From NCBI GenBank assembly GCA_029059965.1, contig JAIDUY010000237.1, positions 1-14,764 of the forward strand: DNA of 14,764 nt, written 5' to 3'. Numbering within the stretch: position 1 is the first letter of the stretch; every line of letters begins with the position of its first letter. The stretch comes from Muribaculaceae bacterium (GTDB lineage: Bacteria > Bacteroidota > Bacteroidia > Bacteroidales > Muribaculaceae). A program made the position numbers and the translations under genes. This document shows positions 1-6,653 of the stretch, piece by piece. The notes under the pieces are model-generated. The model did no database searches. It had not been told where the DNA came from and saw nothing but the letters and a program-made list of their open reading frames with translations.

Positions 1-396
1 CGGGTTGGCCGGCGTCAGCGTGATGCCGGTCGGCAGACCGCCGTTGCCGGGGCGTGTGCCTGCTCCGGCGCCGGGGTTGGTGGCCTGATGCGGGCGCGGT
101 GCGCCCGTACCCGGGCGGTTGGGCGGCAGTGCCGGGCCGGGATTGGGATCCCATATCGAGCCGGGACCGTTGCCCGCCAGTGGCGGACGCGACGGACGGT
201 ACGACGGGAAGTAGCCCCACGAAGGCAGACTCATGCCCCAGTAGGGATCGCCGTTCCAGCCGCCGTAGAATGGACCGTCGCTGCCGTAGAAATAAGGCGA
301 TGCGCCTCCCGAATCGAGGTCGACGCCGAAGCCGAGGTCGGCACAGGCACTCAGTGCGAGCGCCGCAGCTGCCATTATCATTATCTTTGCCTTCAT
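1..396 (-). CDS. Gly/Pro/aromatic-rich lipoprotein, 3' part outside window
   Basis: The minus frame is open from an ATG at 396 to the window edge (132 codons, no stop), so the C-terminus is missing. The N-terminus has a short lipoprotein signal peptide: Lys2 and Lys4, a hydrophobic stretch of Ile, Met, Ala and Leu, then the lipobox LSAC with Cys18. After about residue 28 the chain is low-complexity and rich in Gly, Pro, Tyr and Trp (for example PFYGGWNGDPYWG), and later in Pro, Gly, Asn and Ala. I do not recognise a family. It is probably a disordered or cell-wall-associated envelope lipoprotein. It lies downstream of the phosphatase gene on the same strand, but a terminator-like hairpin at 424-465 separates them, so it probably has its own transcript. 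No clear -33/-7 promoter pair was found in the short leader. The reading frame and signal peptide are well supported; the function is unknown. Confidence 0.72.
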   Translation of the reverse strand, partial: MKAKIMIMAAAALALSACADLGFGVDLDSGGASPYFYGSDGPFYGGWNGDPYWGMSLPSWGYFPSYRPSRPPLAGNGPGSIWDPNPGPALPPNRPGTGAPRPHQATNPGAGAGTRPGNGGLPTGITLTPANP

Positions 397-423
397 GACT
401 TTGTAATTTTGGTTACATATTAT

Positions 424-465
424 AACAAACAAAGCCCCGCAATCGTTTTTGCACGACGGCGGGGC
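424..465 (-). terminator. Rho-independent-like terminator after the PHP phosphatase gene
   Basis: Read on the minus strand, GCCCCGC (465-459) pairs with GCGGGGC (440-434). An inner 4-bp TCGT/ACGA stem closes a GCAAAA loop, and a T-rich run TTTGTTTGTT follows. The hairpin begins 29 bases after the phosphatase stop and ends before the lipoprotein start at 396. It fits an intrinsic terminator for the upstream unit, although the T-tract is interrupted by G. Confidence 0.7.
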
Positions 466-494
466 GGGGCAGAGGCCTTATTATTCCGAAATAA

Positions 495-1235
495 TCAGAA
501 TGCAGTGTCGTTGAGCAGCTGATTGCCGAGGTCGGCCATGTGGGCGCGGGCCTCGGAGCCGGTCAGGTACTTGTCGATGATGTCGGCGTGCGAGGCGCGG
601 TGCACGTCGGTGCCCGCGAAGCTTGCCATGCCCTCCTTGATGAGGTATTCGGCAATCTTGCACTCCTCCTTGCCGTAGGCCTTGGCCAGGCTGAGGATGT
701 TAATCTGGAACATCAGGCCGGCGTGGTGCAGGTCGACGTAGCGTTTCTTCTTGTTGGCCCAGTAGAGATAGCGCTCCGGATGGGCAAGAATGGGGCGGAA
801 GCCCTTGACCTGCAGGTCGAACACGAGCTCGTCGAGGTTCCAGGGCTCCTGTGCGAAGGGATTTTCGATGAGCAGGTAGTTGCCGGGCAGCGTCATCAGA
901 TTGCCCTTTCCGAGTATGCTGCTGAAGAGGTCGTCGATGCGGTATTCGGCCGAGTGGCCCACCTCGATGCCGTTGCCGCGTGCGTCGAGCTCGGCCTTGA
1001 GCTCGGCCATGGCGGGCTCTATAGTCTCGGGCGAGTTCTCGAAAGTGTACTGGGTGACGTGCGGCGAGGCGAAGATGCGCTTGATGCCCCACTTCTGCAT
1101 GCGTTCGACAAGGTCGCCCGAAGTCTTTGCGTCGGGCGAGCCGTCGTCCACTCCCGGCACGATGTGGCAGTGGATGTCGGTATTGAAGCAGAACTCTATC
1201 GGCTCCTTGGCTTTGCGGCTGAAAAAATTGAACAT
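495..1235 (-). CDS. PHP-fold protein-tyrosine phosphatase (CpsB/YwqE family)
   Basis: 246 aa, close to the usual 240-260 aa of the CpsB/CapC/YwqE family. These are Mn-dependent PHP-domain phosphatases that dephosphorylate bacterial tyrosine kinases controlling capsule and exopolysaccharide export. The metal-binding motifs appear in the expected order: DIHCHIVPGVDDG (20-32, His22 and His24), SPHVTQ (58-62, His59), AEYRID (Glu97), ILAHPERY (149-156, His152) and GTDVHR (208-213, Asp210 and His212). The frame stays open upstream to 1598, but that extension is Arg/Pro-rich antisense-like sequence overlapping the glycosyltransferase gene. The ATG at 1235, giving MFNFFSRK, is therefore the start. 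It lies 47 bases after the glycosyltransferase stop on the same strand with no evident promoter between, so cotranscription is likely. No partner tyrosine kinase or Wzc-type gene is in the window. The family is confident; the substrate is inferred. Confidence 0.9.
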   Translation of the reverse strand: MFNFFSRKAKEPIEFCFNTDIHCHIVPGVDDGSPDAKTSGDLVERMQKWGIKRIFASPHVTQYTFENSPETIEPAMAELKAELDARGNGIEVGHSAEYRIDDLFSSILGKGNLMTLPGNYLLIENPFAQEPWNLDELVFDLQVKGFRPILAHPERYLYWANKKKRYVDLHHAGLMFQINILSLAKAYGKEECKIAEYLIKEGMASFAGTDVHRASHADIIDKYLTGSEARAHMADLGNQLLNDTAF

Positions 1236-1282
1236 ACGTCGAAGTCGGATTGATGTACTTAATAACGTTCGGACGGGCGTTT

Positions 1283-2356
1283 TTAGTGTGACAGGCGGCG
1301 GTAATAGTCTATATAATTGTCGACGGTGTTGGCGATGTCGAAGCGGCGCACATGCTCGCGGGCCTCGGCGGCGCGTGCCTCGGCACCCTGCCAGTCGGCG
1401 CGCAGGGCGGCGATGGCGTTGGCGCAGGCGGCGTGGTCGCCCATGGCGAAGGACAGGCACAGGCGGCCGCGGTCGGCCACCTCCCACGGGCCGTCGCCCT
1501 CGGTCACCACAAGCGGCAGGCCGGCGGCCATGGCCTCGGCGATGGTCAGCCCGAAGCCCTCCCAGCGCGAGGGGTGGCACATGGCGTCGTAGTCGCACAG
1601 ATGGGCGTAGATGTAGTCGCGGTCGCGCAGACCCTCGAAATGCACCTGGCCGGCCACGCCCTCCTCCTCTGCCAGTCCGCGCAGCATCTCAAGGTCGGGG
1701 CCGGTGCCGATGAAGCTTGCCTCGACGTCGGTGATGCCGCGGCGGCGCAGCTCGCCGAGGGCGCGGACGAGCACGTCCTGCCCCTTCTTGTCGGAATTGA
1801 GCCGTGCCACCTGCACCAGCCGCAGCGGGCTCGGAGCCTCGGCGGAACGTCGCGCAGGAATGTCGGCGGTGCGGATGCCGTTGTAGATGGTCTCGACGCG
1901 GGCGTCGGCGATGCGTCGGCGTATGTCCTCCTCGACGGCGGCGGTGATGGCCACCATGCGCGAGCCCGCGCAGTAGACCATCGGCGTATTCACGTCGTGC
2001 ACAGTCAGGAGCACCCTGCCGCGGCGCACCTGAATCAGACGGCAGAACTTGTGGTGGTGCACATGGATGATGTCGGGCCACAGACGGGCGATGAACACAT
2101 TGAGCCGCGCCATCATCAGCAGCGGCTTGTCGCCCTGGCGGCGGTTCATGCGCTCCACGTGCACGCGGCTGTCCAGCTTGGCCATAAGGTCCTCGTTGAT
2201 GCCGCTGTTGACAACCAGCAGCGTCACGCGCAGGCCGCGTGCCACCTGACCGTTGATGATATCCACCAGCATGGTCTCGGCGCCGCCCACCTCCATCGAG
2301 TAGATGCAGTGCAGCACATGCATCCCCCGGGGCATATTGTCAGTCTTTCCGTTCAT
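1283..2356 (-). CDS. GT4-type glycosyltransferase
   Basis: 357 aa, a GT-B retaining glycosyltransferase of the GT4 / 'group 1' class, which moves a sugar from an NDP-sugar to a growing surface glycan on the cytoplasmic face of the membrane. N-terminal Rossmann half: HVLHCIYSMEVGGAETML (13-30), with the Gly-Gly loop typical of the family. C-terminal donor half: VARLNSDKKGQDVLVRAL (183-200), then HPSRWEGFGLTIAEAMAAG (261-279), carrying the EX7E pair Glu266 and Glu274. The first ATG (2356) follows an A/T-rich leader and is used here, but ATGs at codons 8 and 12 are alternatives, and the family usually begins near codon 12. It starts 25 bases after the AlbA_2-protein stop and ends 47 bases before the phosphatase start. 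Donor and acceptor cannot be deduced. The neighbouring phosphatase suggests capsule or exopolysaccharide synthesis. Confidence 0.9.
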   Translation of the reverse strand: MNGKTDNMPRGMHVLHCIYSMEVGGAETMLVDIINGQVARGLRVTLLVVNSGINEDLMAKLDSRVHVERMNRRQGDKPLLMMARLNVFIARLWPDIIHVHHHKFCRLIQVRRGRVLLTVHDVNTPMVYCAGSRMVAITAAVEEDIRRRIADARVETIYNGIRTADIPARRSAEAPSPLRLVQVARLNSDKKGQDVLVRALGELRRRGITDVEASFIGTGPDLEMLRGLAEEEGVAGQVHFEGLRDRDYIYAHLCDYDAMCHPSRWEGFGLTIAEAMAAGLPLVVTEGDGPWEVADRGRLCLSFAMGDHAACANAIAALRADWQGAEARAAEAREHVRRFDIANTVDNYIDYYRRLSH

Positions 2357-2381
2357 ACCGACAAAGACTTAATAATTTTTT

Positions 2382-3893
2382 TCATTTTATGACTCTCCAT
2401 AACCCTTTTCGGTCGCTTCCGACCCGGATAATGACTTCAGCTCCTTTAAGATATTTGATGTGCTTCTGAATCGCAGACTGAGAAATTCCGACAACTGCGG
2501 AAAGCTCCTTGCGCGAAATCTCCGGTTTATTTCTCATTGCCTCGATGATTCTTGAACGTGTGCTGTCCGAGTTTTTCTGACCACCTTTTCCGACTACCTC
2601 ATTCTGATTCTTGTCAGTGGAGGCAGAGCTTTGATTGTAAGCGGAATCTGTGCTGCTGTCCGTGCGTTTCTGACCACCGTTCTGACCACCTTTATTTGAC
2701 GGCAACGGGTATGTGACGGTTGAAGACATGATGTCACTGTCAAATTCTACTTTCAGTCCTGTAAGCTTATTCCATCTGAGAATCTTGTCAATCCCGTATC
2801 CCGCATTTTCACCCTGACGAGCGTAGCGGAAGAACGCGATGATGTTGGGATTGCGTGGAACTGATTTAACCTTTCCCGGCTTGTCTGAAATTTGAACTGC
2901 GAACATCCCGGGATTTTGAAATTCTATTCTGTCTGAGAACACGCGGATTGTTGAATGCATAGGGCTGAAGTAATCGGCATGTGCAAGTAAATTAACCAGT
3001 CCTTCCCTCAGGCAATAAAGCTGAGAGTTGTCTTCAGGCGAAAAGCCATCCGGCCCCGCCATAAACGGGTTGTCAACATAAAGCCGCAATCGTTGTAAAA
3101 GGACTTTGAAATATTCCCAGATATTTTCCTGTTCAGACATTCTGTAAGTATAGCGGCAATCAGCATCGGAATAGGAGGTGCCTGGTATCTCAATATAGTC
3201 AATCCAAAAATGAGGGATGTATTTTTGGATTGACTCTCCCTTTCCAAACATCAGCAGTCCGCCATAGCTTAGGTTGCCTCGGCTTATTATACCTGTTTTT
3301 ATACAGAATTCCTCATCGGATAGGTCATTATATCTAAAAATAGGATTGTAGTCCTTGATTCGTTGTCTATATGTCTGCAGAGACTGTTGATTAATATCAT
3401 CAAAGGAAGTACCTTCTACTTCCATTTCCGATTTGGTTCCAAACGTTTTCTCTCGTAAAAGAATCTCAATTTCAATATCCGTGGCTTTGCGGTCTCCGCT
3501 TCCAACACGTATGTAAGTGTTGGTGAGCGTATTTCCGAAATAGACAGGTTTATTGCCTGAACCCGGGATGTGGATAGCAAGTATATCTTTGTTGTCAATG
3601 ACGAATCTCTGTGCTGTAGCAGGTATGGGAACATTGAATTTAGATACGGAACGTACGGTGTTGATGACATCCTGTTCCATTTTTTCGATTTTATCGACAC
3701 CCACTACTTCGTAGTTTGAAACGCTATCGATTCTGTTTTCTTTTATTCCGAGTACAATCCAGCCCCCGACAGTATTGGAGAAAGCTCCGACTGTTTCCCA
3801 CATGGATTTTGGAAGCCCGCCCGAAGCCTCTTTGACTTCGAAATCGTTCCATTCTATATCTTTGAGTCTTGCGAGCAGTTCGTCTTTTGTCAT
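2382..3893 (-). CDS. AlbA_2 (Schlafen-type) / HATPase_c_4 protein with C-terminal winged HTH
   Basis: 503 aa. The N-terminal AlbA_2 (Schlafen AlbA-2) domain covers about residues 10-145, with the landmarks WNDFEVKEASGGLPKSMWET and FSNTVGGWIVLGIKE (38-52). The middle region, about 195-400, resembles the RecG-related HATPase_c_4 module: CLREGLVNLLAHADY (294-308), DRIEFQNPGMF (321-331), and RYARQGENAGYGIDKIL (356-372). A Ser/Asn/Gln/Gly-rich linker (400-445) contains GGQNGGQK and a second GGQK. Residues 447-500 form a winged HTH (ISRKELSAVVGISQSAIQKH at 459-478). Such proteins are usually annotated as ATP-binding proteins or putative transcriptional regulators, and their biochemistry is poorly known. 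Base composition differs from the flanks: 19 of 60 bases are G/C at 3301-3360 against 41 of 60 at 7501-7560. This suggests horizontal acquisition. It has its own promoter at 3922-3952. Domain calls are by eye; function as a regulator or defence factor is inference. Confidence 0.88.
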   Translation of the reverse strand: MTKDELLARLKDIEWNDFEVKEASGGLPKSMWETVGAFSNTVGGWIVLGIKENRIDSVSNYEVVGVDKIEKMEQDVINTVRSVSKFNVPIPATAQRFVIDNKDILAIHIPGSGNKPVYFGNTLTNTYIRVGSGDRKATDIEIEILLREKTFGTKSEMEVEGTSFDDINQQSLQTYRQRIKDYNPIFRYNDLSDEEFCIKTGIISRGNLSYGGLLMFGKGESIQKYIPHFWIDYIEIPGTSYSDADCRYTYRMSEQENIWEYFKVLLQRLRLYVDNPFMAGPDGFSPEDNSQLYCLREGLVNLLAHADYFSPMHSTIRVFSDRIEFQNPGMFAVQISDKPGKVKSVPRNPNIIAFFRYARQGENAGYGIDKILRWNKLTGLKVEFDSDIMSSTVTYPLPSNKGGQNGGQKRTDSSTDSAYNQSSASTDKNQNEVVGKGGQKNSDSTRSRIIEAMRNKPEISRKELSAVVGISQSAIQKHIKYLKGAEVIIRVGSDRKGLWRVIK

Positions 3894-3921
3894 TCTCCGA
3901 AAGATAAGGATATTATAAATG

Positions 3922-3952
3922 CAAATTTACATAAATTTTGCGAAACCCCAAA
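3922..3952 (-). promoter_or_regulatory. Bacteroidetes-type promoter of the AlbA_2/HTH gene
   Basis: On the minus strand, TTTG (3952-3949) is followed by a 19-base spacer and TAAATTTG (3929-3922). These match the Bacteroidetes -33 TTTG and -7 TAnnTTTG elements exactly with usual spacing. The -7 box ends 28 bases before the ATG at 3893, giving a short leader. The -33 box sits inside the palindrome at 3946-3960. Confidence 0.75.
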
Positions 3953-3960
3953 TATTGGGG
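3946..3960. promoter_or_regulatory. Palindrome overlapping the -33 box (possible operator)
   Basis: CCCCAA-ATA-TTGGGG is a perfect 6-bp inverted repeat with a 3-base centre. It covers the -33 element of the minus-strand promoter. Because the downstream gene encodes a protein with a C-terminal winged HTH, an autoregulatory operator is plausible. The repeat is directly visible; its role is inference. Confidence 0.4.
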
Positions 3961-4116
3961 AACGGCGTCTATTTCTCAACAAAGAAATCTGCGAACTTTT
4001 AAAGGAGTGTAATCAATCAATCTCTTACTGACGGCCGCAAAGCGGCTTCCCGGTATGTCGTAGGCGGGCGTTTGGGGAAAAAGTGAAGATTTTGCGGAAT
4101 AATACAGAAATAATTC
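3961..4116. other. Non-coding divergent spacer
   Basis: This lies between the AlbA_2-gene promoter and the carboxyltransferase promoter. I see no credible gene. It holds two small inverted repeats: ATTTCT (3971-3976) with AGAAAT (3983-3988), and GCCGC (4034-4038) with GCGGC (4042-4046) around an AAA loop. Neither is followed by a T-tract, so neither is called a terminator. Confidence 0.5.
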
Positions 4117-4145
4117 TTTAAATCCGAAATATTGTCTTATATTTG
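4117..4145 (+). promoter_or_regulatory. Bacteroidetes-type promoter of the carboxyltransferase gene
   Basis: The -7 box TATATTTG (4138-4145) matches TAnnTTTG exactly. A TTTA at 4117-4120, 17 bases upstream, is a one-mismatch -33 element with slightly short spacing. Transcription would start around 4150, leaving an A/T-rich leader of about 35 bases before the ATG at 4187. Confidence 0.6.
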
Positions 4146-4186
4146 CGGCATAGATACTAACAGTGTTCATTTCATAATTAGAAAAT

Positions 4187-6049
4187 ATGGCAACACGAAA
4201 ACTGAAAATCCGCGACCTTACGCTCCGCGACGGCCAGCAGTCGCTGTTCGCAACCCGTCTCAGCCAGGCTGAGATAGACAAACTCCTGCCTTACTACAAG
4301 AACGCAGGCTTCTATATCATGGAGGTTTGGGGCGGCGCAGTTCCCGACTCCGTGATGCGATATCTCGACGAATCGCCCTGGAACCGCCTGCGCACCATCT
4401 CCAAGGCCATGGAAGGCAAGTCGCTCCTGTCGGCCCTTTCGCGCGGCCGCAATCTCTTCGGCTATGTTCCCTATCCCGACTCCGTTCTGGAAGGTTTCTA
4501 TAAGGAGGCTATCGCCAACGGCCTCAATGTGATGCGTATCTTCGATGCCCTCAACGACATCGACAATGTACGCGAGTCCATCCGCCTGATCAACGAGCTG
4601 GGCGGCATCGCCGACGGCGCTGTCTGCTACACCGTCGATCCCAAGACCGATGCTCCCGCCGAGAAGCCCGGCTTCTTCGGCCGCCTCTTCGGCAAGAAGG
4701 TTCAGGAACCCGAAAAGATTTTCACCGACGACTACTTTGTCAACAAGGCTGTCGAGATGGAACGCCTCGGCGCTAAAATCATCACTCTGAAGGATATGGC
4801 CGGCCTCGTGACTCCCTCGCGTGCCGCATCCATCATCTCGCGCCTCAAGGCAAGCGTCAGCGTGCCCGTCGACTTCCACACCCACTGCACCCCCGGCTAC
4901 GGCCTCGCAGCAGGCGTGATGGCCATCCTCAACGGCGTCGACATCCTCGACACCAACATCTGGTGGTTCGGCGAAGGCTCCGCAGCTCCCGCCATCGAAC
5001 TCATCTACATCTTCTGTCAGAAGCTCGGCGTAGAGCTCGAATGCGACATGAAGGCTGTGGGCGAAATCCGCAAGAACCTCCGCGCAGCCCGCGAGAGCCT
5101 CAAGGAATTCGACCTCAACCCCATGCCCAAGGACTTCGACCCGCTGGCACCCCTGCCCGCCGATCTCGAGGCCCACTTCGACAAGGCTGTCGAGGCCGCC
5201 AAGGCCGGCGACGAGCAGACCCTGCTCGACGAATGCCACGCCATCGAGGCTTACTTCGGCTTCCCCAAGCCCAACGAAATCGTCAAGAACGCCGAGGTTC
5301 CCGGCGGCATGTACTCCAACATGGTTGCCCAGCTCAAGTCGCTCGGCGCTTCCGACCTCCTCGAGGACGCCATGAAGCTCATCCCCATGGTGCGCCGCGA
5401 CGCCGGTCTGGTGCCCCTTGTGACCCCTACCAGCCAGATTGTAGGCTCGCAGGCAGTTATCGTGGCCCTCAACCGCAAGAAAGGCAACCCCGACTACGCC
5501 AACGCCAACAACCAGTTCATATCGCTCGTCAAGGGTGAGTACGGCAAGACTCCCGTGCCCGTCGACCCCGCCTTCCGCGAGAAAATCACCGGCAGCCCCG
5601 TCGAGAAACCCTACGACGTGTCCGGCTACCGCAAGCCCGAGAACCCCGCCGTGGCCGAGTTCGGCAACGTGAAACTCGCCTCCAACAAGGAAGAGGAACT
5701 GCTGCTCGAGCTGCTGCCCAACGTGGCCAAGACCTTCCTCCGCAACCGCCGCAAGGAAGAGTTCGAGGCTTCGCGTCCCGCAGAGACCGTCGCCGCAGCT
5801 GCCGAAACCGCAGCCGTCGACAACTCGCCCATCACCGGCCCGACACTCAAGGCTCCCATGGGCGGCCGTGTCCTCTCGGTGTCCGTGGCTCCCGGCGACA
5901 AGGTGACCAAGGGCAAGATTCTCCTCGTCTACGAGGCAATGAAGATGGAGAACGACGTAACCGCCGAACGCGACGGCGTGGTGAAGCGCGTCTTCGTCAA
6001 GCCCGACGACGTTGTCGGCACCGACGCTGTCCTCATCGAATTCGAATAA
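4187..6049 (+). CDS. oadA: Biotin-dependent carboxyltransferase with fused biotin carrier (OadA / pyruvate carboxylase subunit B type)
   Basis: 620 aa. Residues 1-280 form a TIM-barrel carboxyltransferase: IRDLTLRDGQQSLFATRL (8-25, Asp15), TLKDMAGL (200-207, with Lys202 the likely active-site lysine), and DFHTHCTPGYGL (229-240, metal ligands His231 and His233). A PYC/OadA-type conserved domain follows (about 285-525), then an Ala-rich linker (531-545) and a biotinyl domain (about 550-620) whose EAMKMEN motif places biotin on Lys586. The protein moves a carboxyl group between carboxybiotin and pyruvate/oxaloacetate. Two sister activities share this architecture: subunit B of two-subunit pyruvate carboxylase and the alpha subunit of the Na+-pumping oxaloacetate decarboxylase. 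Neither a biotin carboxylase nor the membrane beta subunit is nearby, so the choice stays open. The usual RDAHQS motif reads RDGQQS here, and a basic loop at 152-180 (GFFGRLFGKK) is inserted. It has its own promoter and terminator, so it is probably monocistronic. Confidence 0.9.
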   Translation: MATRKLKIRDLTLRDGQQSLFATRLSQAEIDKLLPYYKNAGFYIMEVWGGAVPDSVMRYLDESPWNRLRTISKAMEGKSLLSALSRGRNLFGYVPYPDSVLEGFYKEAIANGLNVMRIFDALNDIDNVRESIRLINELGGIADGAVCYTVDPKTDAPAEKPGFFGRLFGKKVQEPEKIFTDDYFVNKAVEMERLGAKIITLKDMAGLVTPSRAASIISRLKASVSVPVDFHTHCTPGYGLAAGVMAILNGVDILDTNIWWFGEGSAAPAIELIYIFCQKLGVELECDMKAVGEIRKNLRAARESLKEFDLNPMPKDFDPLAPLPADLEAHFDKAVEAAKAGDEQTLLDECHAIEAYFGFPKPNEIVKNAEVPGGMYSNMVAQLKSLGASDLLEDAMKLIPMVRRDAGLVPLVTPTSQIVGSQAVIVALNRKKGNPDYANANNQFISLVKGEYGKTPVPVDPAFREKITGSPVEKPYDVSGYRKPENPAVAEFGNVKLASNKEEELLLELLPNVAKTFLRNRRKEEFEASRPAETVAAAAETAAVDNSPITGPTLKAPMGGRVLSVSVAPGDKVTKGKILLVYEAMKMENDVTAERDGVVKRVFVKPDDVVGTDAVLIEFE

Positions 6050-6070
6050 GCGACATAACCCGTAATACAG

Positions 6071-6101
6071 ACGGCGGACACGGCATGTGTCCGCCGTTTT
6101 T
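6071..6101 (+). terminator. Strong intrinsic terminator after the carboxyltransferase gene
   Basis: ACGGCGGACAC (6071-6081) and GTGTCCGCCGT (6087-6097) form a perfect 11-bp stem around a GGCAT loop, with a TTTTT run at 6097-6101. It begins 21 bases after the stop codon at 6047-6049. Its T-tract ends only 6 bases before the ATG of the carbonic anhydrase gene, so it lies within that gene's leader. Confidence 0.88.
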
Positions 6102-6107
6102 CAAAAC

Positions 6108-6653
6108 ATGATAGACCAAATCCTTGAATACAACCGCCGCTTCGTGGCCGAAAAGGGCTACGAGCGCTTCGCCACCGACAAGTATCCCGACAAGAAACTT
6201 GCCATCGTGGCCTGCATGGACACACGCCTGGTCGAGCTGCTGCCCGCCGCACTGGGCCTGCGCAACGGCGATGTGAAAATCATCAAGAACGCCGGTGGAA
6301 CCATCACCAATCCCTTCGACTCGGCTATGCGAAGCCTCCTCATCGCCGTCTTCGAGCTGGGAGTTAACGAGATTATGGTCATCGGCCATACAGGATGCGG
6401 CGTGCAGGGCATGGACGCCGCCCATATGCTCGATGCAATGCGCAGCCGCGGTGTGTCGCAGGAGCACATCACTCTGATGGAGCACTGCGGCATCGACCTG
6501 CGCGGCTGGCTCCACGGCTTCGAGGACACCGATGCCGCCATAGAAGAGACTGTCGACCTTATCCGCAACCATCCTCTGATGCCCGCCGACATAGCCGTGT
6601 CGGGCTATGTGATGGACTCCTACACCGGCGCTCTGCGCCCGCTCGGCAAATGA
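6108..6653 (+). CDS. Beta-class carbonic anhydrase
   Basis: 181 aa, a small beta-carbonic anhydrase similar in size and motifs to the YtiB-like group. It interconverts CO2 and bicarbonate in the cytoplasm. The zinc site is complete: ACMDTR (35-40) gives Cys36 and the Asp38-Arg40 dyad, and IGHTGCG (92-98) gives His94 and Cys97. IIKNAGG (58-64) is also typical. A GTG at 6087 would add seven residues, but it lies in the right arm of the terminator stem, so the ATG at 6108 is preferred. The stop overlaps the neuC start (ATGA, 6650-6653), implying translational coupling. No promoter is visible between the terminator and the ATG, so expression may depend on readthrough or an unseen upstream promoter. 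A role in supplying bicarbonate to the adjacent biotin enzyme system is possible but inferred. Confidence 0.93.
   Translation: MIDQILEYNRRFVAEKGYERFATDKYPDKKLAIVACMDTRLVELLPAALGLRNGDVKIIKNAGGTITNPFDSAMRSLLIAVFELGVNEIMVIGHTGCGVQGMDAAHMLDAMRSRGVSQEHITLMEHCGIDLRGWLHGFEDTDAAIEETVDLIRNHPLMPADIAVSGYVMDSYTGALRPLGK

Noticed and set aside
54..522. Two Arg-rich open frames on the plus strand
   Set aside because: The minus strand of this stretch encodes a lipoprotein with a proper signal peptide; the plus frames are Arg/Pro-rich shadows, and one crosses the terminator.
1262..1285. Hairpin around the GT4 stop as a terminator
   Set aside because: Only about 4 bp can pair (ACG/CGT) and the T-run is on the wrong strand for the minus-strand genes.
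1236..1598. N-terminal extension of the PHP phosphatase frame
   Set aside because: It overlaps the GT4 gene and encodes Arg/Gly/Pro-rich sequence unlike any PHP protein; the family starts at the ATG at 1235.
1352..2392. 346-aa open frame on the plus strand
   Set aside because: It is antisense to the GT4 gene; His/Gly/Ala-rich with no motif.
4178..5239. 353-aa open frame on the minus strand
   Set aside because: It is antisense to the carboxyltransferase domain and shows only mirror-frame composition.
6087..6107. GTG start for the carbonic anhydrase
   Set aside because: It lies in the terminator stem and adds residues not expected in the family; the ATG at 6108 is the better start.
6395..6649. 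Upstream extension of neuC
   Set aside because: It runs out of frame through the carbonic anhydrase gene; the ATG at 6650 in the ATGA overlap begins the conserved epimerase N-terminus.
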